A DNA stretch of 52,024 bases from contig CACMXM010000002.1 in assembly GCA_902617645.1 (NCBI GenBank), forward strand, positions 1 to 52,024, written 5' to 3'. Numbering within the stretch: position 1 is the first letter of the stretch; each line of letters starts with the position of its first letter. Positions 23,591-32,469 of this stretch are shown here, in pieces. The translations under genes were made by a program, and so were the position numbers. The notes below the pieces were generated by a model. It did no database searches. It was not told the DNA's origin and saw nothing but the letters and a program-made list of their open reading frames with translations. The DNA is from an uncultured Pelagibacteraceae bacterium (GTDB lineage: Bacteria > Pseudomonadota > Alphaproteobacteria > Pelagibacterales > Pelagibacteraceae).

Positions 23591-25003
23591 ATGCTAGAAA
23601 ACAAAAAAGTATCTGAAATTATTAAATTAATTCAGACAAAACAGATATCAGTAAAAGAAGTAGTAGAATTCTATTTAGCAAGAATTGAAAAGTATAATCC
23701 AAAATTAAATGCAATTGTTCTTTTAAAAGAGACTGATAAAATTTTAGAAGAAGCTAAAAAAAAAGATAATCAACAGAATAAAAATAAATCTTTGTTCGGA
23801 TTACCATTAGCTATTAAAGATTTAAGTGATGTCGTTGGAATTCAAACAACATACGGTTTTAAAGGTTACAAAGATTATTTTCCGAAAAAAAATTCTTTTT
23901 TTGTGGATAAACTAATTGAAAACGGCGCAATAATAATTGGAAAAACTAATACAGCTGAACTCGGAGTTGGAGGACATACAATTAATAGACTTTTTGGTCC
24001 AACTTCAAATGTTTATGACTTAAGCAAGTCGTCTGGTGGTTCAAGCGGAGGCGCAAGTTCAGCAGTCGCAGCTCAATTAATTCCATTTGCTGATGGTACA
24101 GATCAAATGGGTTCATGTAGGAATCCTGCTGCATATTCTAATATATACGGTTTTAGACCAACCCCAGGAGTTATTGCTTCTGCTAGATCAGACAACCAAA
24201 AAAATATTCCTATTTTAACTACTCCTGGTTTTTTATCTAGAACACCAGACGATATGACAATTATTTTAGATAGCGTAACTGGTAAACACAGTTTGGACCC
24301 ATATTCTTTAGAATTAAAATCTAATTTTCAAAATTTTGAAATAAAAGATTCAGAAATTAAAAATATAAAAATAGGATGGTTATCCGATATTAATGGTAAT
24401 TATAAATTTGAAAATGAAATATTAGAAATTTGTGAAAAAAAATTAAGTGAGTTAAATAAACAAAATATAAAAATAGATTTTTTGAAATCAGGTATTAATA
24501 CTGATGAACTATGGGACTCGTGGTTAACATTCAGATCAAGAAGTATATTTATGGATATTGGAAGCATGAGTATTAAAGATATTAATGAAATGACTTTTCA
24601 GGCAATTTGGGAGTACAATAGGGGAAAAGATATTAAAGATAATGACATTGATATTGCATTAGAAAAAAGAAAAAAATCTATAAATGATATAAATCAGATA
24701 TTTAAAGATTACGATTTTTTAGCTTTACCGTCAGCACAAGTATTTCCATTTAAAAAAGAATTAAATTATCCAGAAAAAATAAATGATTTTAATCTAGATA
24801 CTTATCATCGATGGATTGAAGTTTTTATATTATCAAGCCTTTTAGAATTACCAACTATAACAGTTCCAGTTGGTTTTAATAAAAATAAACTACCAATGGG
24901 TATGCAAATAATAGGAAAAAAGAACGATGATTTAAAAGTACTTGCATTTGCAAGAAAATACGAACAAATGTTCAATTATTCAAAAATAAAACCAGAAATA
25001 TAA
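23591..25003 (+). CDS. Amidase-signature family hydrolase
   Basis: A 470-residue amidase-signature enzyme. The catalytic Lys is in GLPLAIKDLSDV, the Gly/Ser-rich signature is SSGGSSGGASSAVAA with the cis-Ser, and the nucleophile Ser is in DGTDQMGSCRNPAA (usual pattern GSDxGGSxRxPA, so GGS is MGS here). It hydrolyses an amide to acid and ammonia, probably for nitrogen supply; GatA is unlikely without gatB/gatC neighbours. The operon partners are Fe-ADH upstream (5 bp) and EamA downstream (6 bp). Confidence 0.85.
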   Translation: MLENKKVSEIIKLIQTKQISVKEVVEFYLARIEKYNPKLNAIVLLKETDKILEEAKKKDNQQNKNKSLFGLPLAIKDLSDVVGIQTTYGFKGYKDYFPKKNSFFVDKLIENGAIIIGKTNTAELGVGGHTINRLFGPTSNVYDLSKSSGGSSGGASSAVAAQLIPFADGTDQMGSCRNPAAYSNIYGFRPTPGVIASARSDNQKNIPILTTPGFLSRTPDDMTIILDSVTGKHSLDPYSLELKSNFQNFEIKDSEIKNIKIGWLSDINGNYKFENEILEICEKKLSELNKQNIKIDFLKSGINTDELWDSWLTFRSRSIFMDIGSMSIKDINEMTFQAIWEYNRGKDIKDNDIDIALEKRKKSINDINQIFKDYDFLALPSAQVFPFKKELNYPEKINDFNLDTYHRWIEVFILSSLLELPTITVPVGFNKNKLPMGMQIIGKKNDDLKVLAFARKYEQMFNYSKIKPEI

Positions 25004-25009
25004 TAATTA

Positions 25010-25915
25010 ATGCAAAGACACCCTCATCATTTTAAAATTGCACTTGCTTTAGCATTTTCCGCTGGAGCTTGGGGAATTTATTGGCTCCCTCAACGCACAC
25101 TGGAAGCTGGAGGATTAACTGGCGGATGGGGTACAATTGCCCAGATGGTAATTGGAGTATTATTGTTGTTACCAATCGCTCTCTGGAGAGTTTATAAAAA
25201 AAAAGGAAGTGGCTTCGAACTTCCATTAACAGGTTTATTGGTTGGCGGTGGTTTTATTTGTTATGCACTAAGTTTTCTATTAACAGATGTAATAAGAGCT
25301 TTAATACTTTTTTACATGACTCCTATTTGGACTACTATTTTTGAAATCTTATTTTTAAAAAGAAGACCTGGCTGGCAAAGAGCCGTTACACTTTCACTAG
25401 CTCTCGCTGGCTTATGGATAGTTTTTAGTAAAGATGCAATTATACCATTACCTCAAAATGCTGGGGATTGGATAGCTCTTATTGGAGGAGCAATTTTTGC
25501 AGGAGGAATGATAAGACTTGAGGTTGTAAAGACTGATGGAGTATTCCCGATTATATTTTCATTTTTCTTCTACGGAACATTATTTAATATTGTGGCTGGT
25601 TTTTTATTAGTTGATTATTTGGGCGAGACACCACCAATAGAATCTTTTATTCCAATGGCAATGTTTTTAATTGTTTTGTCATTATTTTATTTCATTCCTA
25701 CAGGAATTGTTATTCTTTGGGCACCAAGCAAACTAGGTGCTGGACTATGCTCAATTCTTTTTCTGACAGAAATAGTTGTTGGAGTTGTAAGCTCCAGTAT
25801 TTTAACTGATGAACCTTTTGGATGGAGAGAGATAGTTGGAAGTTCAATGATTATTTTAGGTGGAATTTTAGCTGTTGTTCTTGCTCCTAAAGAGGATAAA
25901 AAAATTACCGCTTAA
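25010..25915 (+). CDS. EamA/DMT-family transporter
   Basis: A 301-residue integral membrane protein with EamA-type repeats, beginning ALAFSAGAWGIYWLPQRTLEAGG and ending with VGSSMIILGGILAVVLAP. It belongs to the same superfamily as the genes at 14718 and 21423 but is less Lys/Asn-rich and not obviously a recent copy. The substrate is unknown. It follows the amidase by 6 bp. Its stop overlaps the convergent serine hydrolase gene by 4 bp. Confidence 0.83.
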   Translation: MQRHPHHFKIALALAFSAGAWGIYWLPQRTLEAGGLTGGWGTIAQMVIGVLLLLPIALWRVYKKKGSGFELPLTGLLVGGGFICYALSFLLTDVIRALILFYMTPIWTTIFEILFLKRRPGWQRAVTLSLALAGLWIVFSKDAIIPLPQNAGDWIALIGGAIFAGGMIRLEVVKTDGVFPIIFSFFFYGTLFNIVAGFLLVDYLGETPPIESFIPMAMFLIVLSLFYFIPTGIVILWAPSKLGAGLCSILFLTEIVVGVVSSSILTDEPFGWREIVGSSMIILGGILAVVLAPKEDKKITA

Positions 25916-27069
25916 TATTTGGTATCCACTAAATCAATCAACATATTAATCATATCTACTTTGTAACTTTCTTTTGTTGCTGATTTAGTTTCTAAAACAG
26001 AAAAAAAAGCAGCAACGTTTCCAGTTTTTAAATTTACGGCTAAAAATTGACCACCATAACCTGAATGGCCGATCATATTTCCAGATACCATAGTAGAGTT
26101 AGAATAATATAAATATTTATTATTTGATAAGTTCATATATTTTGGACCAACATTGTTTAAAGTTCGGTTTAAAAAAGAGCTTGAGCCAATCTTCCTATTT
26201 CCCACTCCTTTACCTTTTCTTGCAAATAAAAGACCCATTCTTAAAAAGTCTCTTGTAATCAAACATCCACCCCCTGACACCCAAGGCATGCCATATCTGT
26301 CAGATGCAATATAAAGCCCATCTTCAAACCCAGCTGCCTCAACCGCTCTTAACATCCAATGTCTTAATGATTTACCGCTGATCTTTTCAACTATTAATCC
26401 TATAACATCGGTATTTGCAGATTTATAAAAAGCTAAATTACTTTTGTTTTTTAAATTTTTATTTTTTTTTGATTTGATAGTATTTAAATAACTTTCCTGA
26501 CTTAAATGCGTATCACCACTTTTTGGTAGTCTCCATCCACCAACAGGCTCATGTAAAAAAGATGAAGAGTATGCCTTGGTGTAATCTTCTGTGTAGGCAT
26601 TTATTACATTCATATTTAATACGTCTTGCACTTTAGCATTGGCATATCCACTCCCAATTTTTGGAAGGTAGTAAGATACTTTTTTATCAAGATTTATTGA
26701 CTTATTATTCAAAAGTTCTCCAACGAAAAGATTAACAAACATTTTTGTTATAGACATTATCGTTTGAGGTTGATTTGTTGGAAAATCTTTTGCGTATTTT
26801 TCAAAATAAATATTTTGTTTATTTCCAACTATTAAAGAGCAAAAAGACTTTTGTTTAGTCATTTTTTTTACCAGTGGCTTTTTATAGATTGTATCTTTGT
26901 ATTTTTTTTTTAATTTTAAAACCAAATCTGATCTTAAAAATAATCCATATCTATTTATTTTGTGAAGATTTCTATAACCATGTCTTCTAGTTTTAGGGAG
27001 ATTCCATACAGCTTTATTATCTTTGACTGTTGCTAATTCAGGATTCTTATATGATATTATTTTAGTCAA
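25912..27069 (-). CDS. Beta-lactamase-fold serine hydrolase
   Basis: A 385-residue penicillin-binding-protein-like hydrolase (class C/esterase type). The SxxK nucleophile motif is in MSITKMFVN, the Tyr motif in AFYKSANTDVIG and the third motif in GHSGYGGQF. No signal peptide is obvious, so it is probably cytoplasmic, favouring an esterase or amide hydrolase role over a resistance function. It is the last gene of the minus-strand unit that starts at the class II aldolase. Confidence 0.8.
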   Translation of the reverse strand: MTKIISYKNPELATVKDNKAVWNLPKTRRHGYRNLHKINRYGLFLRSDLVLKLKKKYKDTIYKKPLVKKMTKQKSFCSLIVGNKQNIYFEKYAKDFPTNQPQTIMSITKMFVNLFVGELLNNKSINLDKKVSYYLPKIGSGYANAKVQDVLNMNVINAYTEDYTKAYSSSFLHEPVGGWRLPKSGDTHLSQESYLNTIKSKKNKNLKNKSNLAFYKSANTDVIGLIVEKISGKSLRHWMLRAVEAAGFEDGLYIASDRYGMPWVSGGGCLITRDFLRMGLLFARKGKGVGNRKIGSSSFLNRTLNNVGPKYMNLSNNKYLYYSNSTMVSGNMIGHSGYGGQFLAVNLKTGNVAAFFSVLETKSATKESYKVDMINMLIDLVDTKY

Positions 27070-27081
27070 ATTTAAATAAAG

Positions 27082-27537
27082 TTAATCAAATTTCAAAGAT
27101 TTTTTTTGTTCATATTTTTGATGATAACCTTCAGCCTTACAATAATTTTTCTCTTTTGAAACTTTGGTAGAAACTTTACCGCCAAGTTTATTATTCATTT
27201 CCTCTAAAACTTTTTCTGCAATTTTTTTTTCTTCATCATTATTATAAAAAATTTCAGATCTATATTGAATTCCCACATACGTACCTTGACGATTTACTTG
27301 AGTAGAGTCGTGTAATTTAAAAAATAGTCTCACCATATCTTCATATGATTTAACTTTTTCATCATACTCTACTTTAACAACTTCAATATGACCAGTATCT
27401 CCACCACATACTGCTTTATAAGTGACGTTTGGTTCGTCTCCGCCGCAATAACCACACTCAGTAGAAATTACTCCCTCAATACCTTCGTACTTAGTTTCAT
27501 CCCAAAAGCAGCCAATACCACCAATAAACGTCTTCAT
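27082..27537 (-). CDS. msrA: Peptide-methionine (S)-S-oxide reductase MsrA, cytoplasmic form
   Basis: A 151-residue MsrA. The catalytic Cys is in GIGCFWDETKYEG, with CGYCGGDEPNVTY, GDTGHIEVVKVEYD and AEGYHQKY. No signal peptide. It differs from the exported MsrA at 12606 in lacking the second Cys of GCFWC and having distal cysteines (KNYCKAEGYH) as probable resolving residue. It lies between a methyltransferase and a serine hydrolase, 12-14 bp from each. Confidence 0.88.
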   Translation of the reverse strand: MKTFIGGIGCFWDETKYEGIEGVISTECGYCGGDEPNVTYKAVCGGDTGHIEVVKVEYDEKVKSYEDMVRLFFKLHDSTQVNRQGTYVGIQYRSEIFYNNDEEKKIAEKVLEEMNNKLGGKVSTKVSKEKNYCKAEGYHQKYEQKKSLKFD

Positions 27538-27551
27538 ATTTTTATTTTATA

Positions 27552-28463
27552 TTAATTTTTTAGAATTGAAATTGCTTTTATCTCTTCAACTCCAATACCA
27601 CAACAACCACCAATAATTTGTGCCCCACTATCAATCCATTTTTTTGCGCTTTTAACATAATCACTTGGTTTAATATCCTCAGTAAACTTCCATTCTGGTT
27701 TAACAAAGTGTCCTCTGTTTGGATAAGCGCCAACTGTATTATTATGATTATTTTTTAGTATTCTGACTGCTTCTTCAGTTACACTCATGTTTGAGTGCGC
27801 AACAAGTATTGGTCCTGAATGAAATTTTTTAAATCTATGTAATGAAACTTCAAGTTCCTCATAAACTTGAGGATCTTTATGAGACACATCATCATCATAT
27901 CCAAGATGAATATTTTTATTTTTATCAAATACACAAGATATTGATAACCACGTTGGTAATCTTAAATTACTTGAACATTCAACTAAAGTTTCAACAATGT
28001 CAGCTTGTGACGACATAGCTTCAAGAATAATTAAATCTACTCCTGTATCTGACAAAATTTTTAAGTGTTCATCAAAACTTGGTTTCATTTTAGCAACACC
28101 ATCTTTCATAAAATAACCATAAGTGGAAACAGATCCAGCAACTAAAACATTTTTACCTGACACGGCCTCTTTTGCAATTTTGATACTTTTATGATTGCAT
28201 TCTTTAATCAGATCTTCATAACCATATTTTTTCATTGATATAGGGGTTGAAGCATAAGTATTTGCGGTTATTACATCAGCACCAGCTTTAACATAATTTT
28301 GGTGCACTTTTAAAAGTTCATTTGGACTATCTAAAGAACATCTCCCACACCACAGTCCTTCATCCATTTTTGCTCCAACTTTTTGTAATTCTCCTCCTAT
28401 TCCCCCATCAAGAATTATTATTTTTCCTTCAGCTAATCGCTTTTCAATTGATGAATAAGACAT
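27552..28463 (-). CDS. Homocysteine S-methyltransferase family protein (possible betaine-homocysteine methyltransferase)
   Basis: A zinc-dependent methyltransferase of about 303 residues. The N-terminal DGGIGGELQKVG region, a Cys in WLSISCVFDKN and IGGCCGIG near the C-terminus supply the three zinc ligands expected of the Hcy-methyltransferase barrel. Homocysteine is the likely acceptor, giving methionine. The donor could be glycine betaine (BHMT), S-methylmethionine or dimethylsulfonium compounds; betaine is favoured by the pathway context (inference). No riboswitch fits upstream, as the previous gene ends 5 bp away. Confidence 0.75.
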   Translation of the reverse strand: MSYSSIEKRLAEGKIIILDGGIGGELQKVGAKMDEGLWCGRCSLDSPNELLKVHQNYVKAGADVITANTYASTPISMKKYGYEDLIKECNHKSIKIAKEAVSGKNVLVAGSVSTYGYFMKDGVAKMKPSFDEHLKILSDTGVDLIILEAMSSQADIVETLVECSSNLRLPTWLSISCVFDKNKNIHLGYDDDVSHKDPQVYEELEVSLHRFKKFHSGPILVAHSNMSVTEEAVRILKNNHNNTVGAYPNRGHFVKPEWKFTEDIKPSDYVKSAKKWIDSGAQIIGGCCGIGVEEIKAISILKN

Positions 28464-28468
28464 TTAAT

Positions 28469-28852
28469 TTATTTGTTATTTGTAAAAGCGCAGATTTTAT
28501 TTCCATCTAAATCGCGAATATATGAATAATATACACCAGAACCTTCTGGTCTTTCTCCGCCGCTTCCTTCGCTGCTACCGCCTGCTTTTAAACCGATCTC
28601 ATGAAATTTATCAACTATCTCTCTTGATGAAACAATAAAAGAAACTTGTGTTCCATTCCCGAAAGTAGCAGTTTTACCATTTGCTGGTTTTGTAACATAA
28701 AATTCTATCGTACCATCGCCATCTTTTTGCGTATATCCAGCACAAAATTCATCAGTATCTTTTCTTTTTAAATTTATAATTTGTAAAACTTCATCATAAA
28801 AATTAATGGCTTTATCTAGATTATTTGTGCCTACCATTACATACCCAATCAT
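28469..28852 (-). CDS. VOC (glyoxalase/dioxygenase) superfamily protein
   Basis: A 127-residue vicinal-oxygen-chelate fold protein with two beta-alpha-beta-beta-beta units: VGTNNLDKAINFYDEVLQI at the start and YIRDLDGNKICAFTN at the end, the latter with a typical metal-ligand-type region. The function could be a lyase, isomerase or binding protein; the substrate is unknown. It is packed 5 bp before the methyltransferase and 1 bp after the aldehyde dehydrogenase. Confidence 0.8.
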   Translation of the reverse strand: MIGYVMVGTNNLDKAINFYDEVLQIINLKRKDTDEFCAGYTQKDGDGTIEFYVTKPANGKTATFGNGTQVSFIVSSREIVDKFHEIGLKAGGSSEGSGGERPEGSGVYYSYIRDLDGNKICAFTNNK

Positions 28853-28853
28853 C

Positions 28854-30287
28854 TTAATTTTTCCATTCAGTGATAGTTTTCACTTCCAAATATTCATGTA
28901 AACCCCAGGTACCTCCTTCACGTCCATTTCCAGACTGTCTATAACCACCAAATGGAGTGCCAGAGTCCGCAGGTTTATGATTTACGTACACAATTCCAGA
29001 TCTTAATTTTTTTGAAACTCTTTTTGCTTTTTCTTTATCTTCAGTTTGCAAATAGTTTCCAAGACCATATTCAGTGTCATTTGTAATTTTTATTGCCTCC
29101 TCTTCATTCTCAAAGGGAATTATAGATAAAACTGGACCAAAAATTTCCTCTTTAGCAATTCTCATATCATTATTTACATCTGTGAACACTGTTGGCTTTA
29201 TAAAATATCCTTTTTTGAAATCTTCAGGTTTCTCAGGTCCACCAGCTACTAAAGTTGCACCTTCTTCAATTCCGCTCTTGATTAAACTTTGAATTTTATC
29301 GTATTGAGTTTTAGATATCACCGGACCTATATGTTCGCCAGCTTTTGATGCAAGATTTACTTTAATTTTATTAGCTTCATCTGCAGCTTCTTCTACTGCT
29401 CGTTTGTATATTGATTTTTCTACTAACATTCTTGTTGGTGCATCACATGATTGACCAGAGTTACTCATGACGTTTCGTATTCCATCTCTTACTGCATCAG
29501 GATAAGCATCAGCAAATACAATATTTCCACCTTTACCTCCAAGCTCTAAACAAACTCTTTTAATTGTATCAGCTGCATTTTTTGTAATTAACTTTCCAGC
29601 TCTTGTCGATCCAGTAAAGGAAACCATATCAACATCAGGATGTCCTGATAAATCTGTACCAACACCAGGCCCATCTCCGTTTACTAAATTAAACACACCC
29701 GCAGGAAATTTTGCTTCATGAATCATTTCTGCAAAAAGCATTGCTGATAAAGGAGCTATCTCAGAGGGTTTCAAAACCATTGTACAACCAGTTGCAAGTG
29801 CTGGCACAACTTTTAGAGCTATTTGATTAATTGGCCAGTTCCAAGGGGTAATTAAACCACATACACCAATTGGTTCATATACAATGTGATTAACAGATCC
29901 TTTGTCAAAACCAGGTTCAAAATTAAATTCTTTTAATCTTTTTATAAAATCTTCAATATGACCCGCACCTGATGCAGTTTGATTAGCTGAACACCAATCT
30001 TTTGGACAACCAAGTTCAGTTGATATGGCATCAGTCATTTCATCCCATCTAGATTTATAGATTTCTAATAATTTTTCTAAAAGTTTTATTCGTTCTTGCT
30101 TTGAAGTTTCTTTCCAAGTTTCAAAAGATGACTTTGCAGATTTTACAGCAAGATCAGTATCTTCTGAGCTACCTAGAGAAATTATTGCGCAAACTTCTTC
30201 AGTAGAGGGATTAATTACATCAAAATCTTTTGCTGTAATTGGATTGACCCATTGTCCATTTATATAAAATTTTTTTTTATCTTTCAT
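28854..30287 (-). CDS. NAD(P)-dependent aldehyde dehydrogenase
   Basis: A 477-residue ALDH superfamily enzyme. NWPINQ and KPSEIAPLSA mark the cofactor site; FTGSTRAGK is the Rossmann loop; LELGGKGG holds the general-base Glu; NSGQSCDAPTRM holds the catalytic Cys; EEIFGPVLS is conserved. It oxidises an aldehyde to an acid. In this context betaine aldehyde or 4-trimethylaminobutyraldehyde are attractive substrates, which would feed glycine betaine or gamma-butyrobetaine, but sequence alone does not decide. It is 11 bp downstream of the class II aldolase gene. Confidence 0.85.
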   Translation of the reverse strand: MKDKKKFYINGQWVNPITAKDFDVINPSTEEVCAIISLGSSEDTDLAVKSAKSSFETWKETSKQERIKLLEKLLEIYKSRWDEMTDAISTELGCPKDWCSANQTASGAGHIEDFIKRLKEFNFEPGFDKGSVNHIVYEPIGVCGLITPWNWPINQIALKVVPALATGCTMVLKPSEIAPLSAMLFAEMIHEAKFPAGVFNLVNGDGPGVGTDLSGHPDVDMVSFTGSTRAGKLITKNAADTIKRVCLELGGKGGNIVFADAYPDAVRDGIRNVMSNSGQSCDAPTRMLVEKSIYKRAVEEAADEANKIKVNLASKAGEHIGPVISKTQYDKIQSLIKSGIEEGATLVAGGPEKPEDFKKGYFIKPTVFTDVNNDMRIAKEEIFGPVLSIIPFENEEEAIKITNDTEYGLGNYLQTEDKEKAKRVSKKLRSGIVYVNHKPADSGTPFGGYRQSGNGREGGTWGLHEYLEVKTITEWKN

Positions 30288-30298
30288 AATTTATTTTT

Positions 30299-31027
30299 TT
30301 AATTTTGATAATCAGGTTCTTCTTTATCTAAAATTAATCTGATCTGATCTAAATGTGCCCTTCCCATATCAGAAGGATAGTTTGACCATTCTTGTGCCGT
30401 TTTTTCTGCCACTTCATGTGATGCTACATTTAATTCTTTACCAGTTGCTAAAGCTGTTAAATATGTCTCTGCAGATTTTTCAAAATAATATAATGCATCA
30501 AATCCATCCGAAACAGTTTCACCAGTGGTTAAAATTCCATGATTTGACATTAAAAGATTTTGTTTATTTCCCAATGCAGCTGCCATTTTTAGCGATTCTT
30601 CTTCAAAACCCATACCACCATACTCATTATATATAGATACTCTGTTATAAAACCTCATCGTATTTTGATCTATTGGAGGAAGAGTAGGGTTTTTCAAAGC
30701 AGAAAGAGCTGTCGCGTATTTTGAATGGACATGAAATATACATTTTGCATGAGGTACTTTTTGGTGAATTGTCCCATGAATATTTATTGCAGTAGCATCC
30801 ACAAGGTCGGGCTTTTTTTTTAATTCCTCAATATTTTCTTTGGTAACCAAAATTAAATCGCTTACTTTCATTTGGCTAAAATGAATACCTGATTTATTAA
30901 CTAAAAATTCATCAGTTGAACCAGGCACACATGCGCTAAAGTGATTTGCAACTCCCTCATTCATATTCAATCTAGCGGTCCATCTAAAGGTAGCTGCTAA
31001 ATCTCTTTTTAATTCTGTTATTTCCAT
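30299..31027 (-). CDS. Class II aldolase/adducin family protein
   Basis: A 242-residue metal-dependent class II aldolase-like protein. Zinc-ligand-type histidines appear in IFHVHSKYATAL and in the later NHGILTTGET segment; ANHFSACVPGS is the N-terminal active-site region. The family catalyses aldol cleavage of sugar phosphates, but many members act on other substrates or decarboxylate. It begins a minus-strand unit with an aldehyde dehydrogenase next, so an aldolase-produced aldehyde handed to the dehydrogenase is plausible (inference). It is divergent from cdhC with a 33-bp gap. Confidence 0.82.
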   Translation of the reverse strand: MEITELKRDLAATFRWTARLNMNEGVANHFSACVPGSTDEFLVNKSGIHFSQMKVSDLILVTKENIEELKKKPDLVDATAINIHGTIHQKVPHAKCIFHVHSKYATALSALKNPTLPPIDQNTMRFYNRVSIYNEYGGMGFEEESLKMAAALGNKQNLLMSNHGILTTGETVSDGFDALYYFEKSAETYLTALATGKELNVASHEVAEKTAQEWSNYPSDMGRAHLDQIRLILDKEEPDYQN

Positions 31028-31060
31028 ATTAATTATAATAAACTATACCATTAATAAATT

Positions 31061-31945
31061 ATGAACAATAAAGTATTTATATCGTGTGCAGTTACTGGAT
31101 CTGGTGATACTGCTAAAAAACATCCTGATTTACCAAAGACACCAGAACAAATAGCAAAATCTGCAATCGAAGCAGCAAAAGCAGGCGCAGCGATTGCACA
31201 TATACATGTTAGAGAGGAAGATGGAACACCAAGTAGAAGATTAGAGTTATACAAAGAAGTAGTCGATAGAATCAGATCATCAGACACAGATGTAGTTCTA
31301 AATCTTACAACTGGAATGGGTGGTGATTTAGATATTGGAGAAAATAGCCCACTTCAATTTGGTCCATTAACTGATATGGCGAATGTAATGGAAAGAATTG
31401 CAAATGCCGAACAGTTCTTGCCTGAGATTTGTACTCTTGATTGTGGGACTTTAAATTTTGGAGATGGATCTGTTATTACAATCAATACCCCAAGAGATTT
31501 AAGAAAAGCAGCAAAAAGACTCCAAGAAATAAAAGTTAAACCAGAGATAGAAGCTTTTGATTTAGGAAATATGTGGTTTGGAGCTCAGTTATATCAAGAG
31601 GGATTGCTCAGTGATCCCCCAATGTTCCAAATGTGTTTAGGCATTCCTTGGGGTGCACCCGCTACACCTTTAGCAATGCAAGCAATGAAAGATATTATGC
31701 CGAAAGAGGCAGTGTGGAGTGGTTTTGCAATTTCTAAAAATGAAATGCCTTATGTTGCTCAAACAGTAGTAATGGGTGGAAACCCAAGAGTAGGGCTGGA
31801 GGATAATTTATATATTTCAAAAGGAAAGTTAGCTACAAATGCTCAACTAGTTGAAAAGGCAAGAAGAATTGTTGAGGACTTAGGAGCTTCAGTAATGACG
31901 CCTGCCGAAACTAGAGAAAAGTTAAAATTAGTAAAGCATAAATAA
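31061..31945 (+). CDS. cdhC: 3-dehydrocarnitine cleavage enzyme (BKACE/DUF849 family)
   Basis: Predicted to convert 3-dehydrocarnitine and acetyl-CoA to betainyl-CoA and acetoacetate, the second step of carnitine degradation. The 294-residue TIM-barrel protein begins VFISCAVTGSGDTAKKHP, has metal-ligand histidines in AHIHVREEDG, and carries LNLTTGMGGD, EICTLDCGTLNFGDG, LGIPWGAPA and RVGLEDNLYISKG. These segments match my recollection of CdhC-type members better than the ketoaminohexanoate (Kce) type. It is isolated on the plus strand, divergent from the class II aldolase operon, with no downstream partner before the pseudoazurin. Confidence 0.8.
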   Translation: MNNKVFISCAVTGSGDTAKKHPDLPKTPEQIAKSAIEAAKAGAAIAHIHVREEDGTPSRRLELYKEVVDRIRSSDTDVVLNLTTGMGGDLDIGENSPLQFGPLTDMANVMERIANAEQFLPEICTLDCGTLNFGDGSVITINTPRDLRKAAKRLQEIKVKPEIEAFDLGNMWFGAQLYQEGLLSDPPMFQMCLGIPWGAPATPLAMQAMKDIMPKEAVWSGFAISKNEMPYVAQTVVMGGNPRVGLEDNLYISKGKLATNAQLVEKARRIVEDLGASVMTPAETREKLKLVKHK

Positions 31946-32025
31946 AAACCTTTCAAACTATATCCTGTGGCAACTTGCTCCAATATTAGAGTTGATAAGA
32001 TAACTTTTAATACTAAATAACCTGT

Positions 32026-32469
32026 ATGAATTTAAAATATATAATCAGCAGATCTTTAATAACCATTTCAATTACTTTATTACCAAATTTGTTGAACGCA
32101 GCAGATGTAACAATTGAGATGCTTAATAAATTAGGAAAAGAGAGTATGATTTACTCGCAAAAAATTGTAAAAGTAAATTCAGGTGATACAGTTTTTTGGA
32201 AAGCGACAACCAAAGGTCATAACGTAGAGTTTATAAAAGGTGGGTTTCCTACTGGTGTTGAAAAATTCAAATCTAAAATGAACAAAGATGCTGAATATAA
32301 ATTTACTGTGCCAGGTATTTATGCTTATTGGTGCACACCTCATAAAAGTATGGGGATGATTGGATTTGTTGTTGTTGATGGAGATAAATCAAATTTAGAG
32401 GCTATAAAAGCACTTAAATTTTTTGGAAAATCAAAAAAAATTGCTCCAGATTTAATAAATCAATTATAA
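32026..32469 (+). CDS. Pseudoazurin-like type 1 copper protein
   Basis: A 147-residue periplasmic cupredoxin with a signal peptide ending ...LLNAA. Copper ligands are His in TKGHNVEF and Cys, His, Met in YWCTPHKSMGM, the pseudoazurin spacing. It carries single electrons between periplasmic redox partners. No nitrite reductase or other obvious partner is in the window. An 80-bp gap precedes it, and it ends flush against the convergent ProV-like gene (TAATTA shared junction). Confidence 0.9.
   Translation: MNLKYIISRSLITISITLLPNLLNAADVTIEMLNKLGKESMIYSQKIVKVNSGDTVFWKATTKGHNVEFIKGGFPTGVEKFKSKMNKDAEYKFTVPGIYAYWCTPHKSMGMIGFVVVDGDKSNLEAIKALKFFGKSKKIAPDLINQL

Noticed and set aside
28464-28520. SAM-V-type riboswitch before the homocysteine methyltransferase
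   Set aside because: Only 5 bp separate this gene from the upstream VOC gene, so there is no leader to hold the structure.
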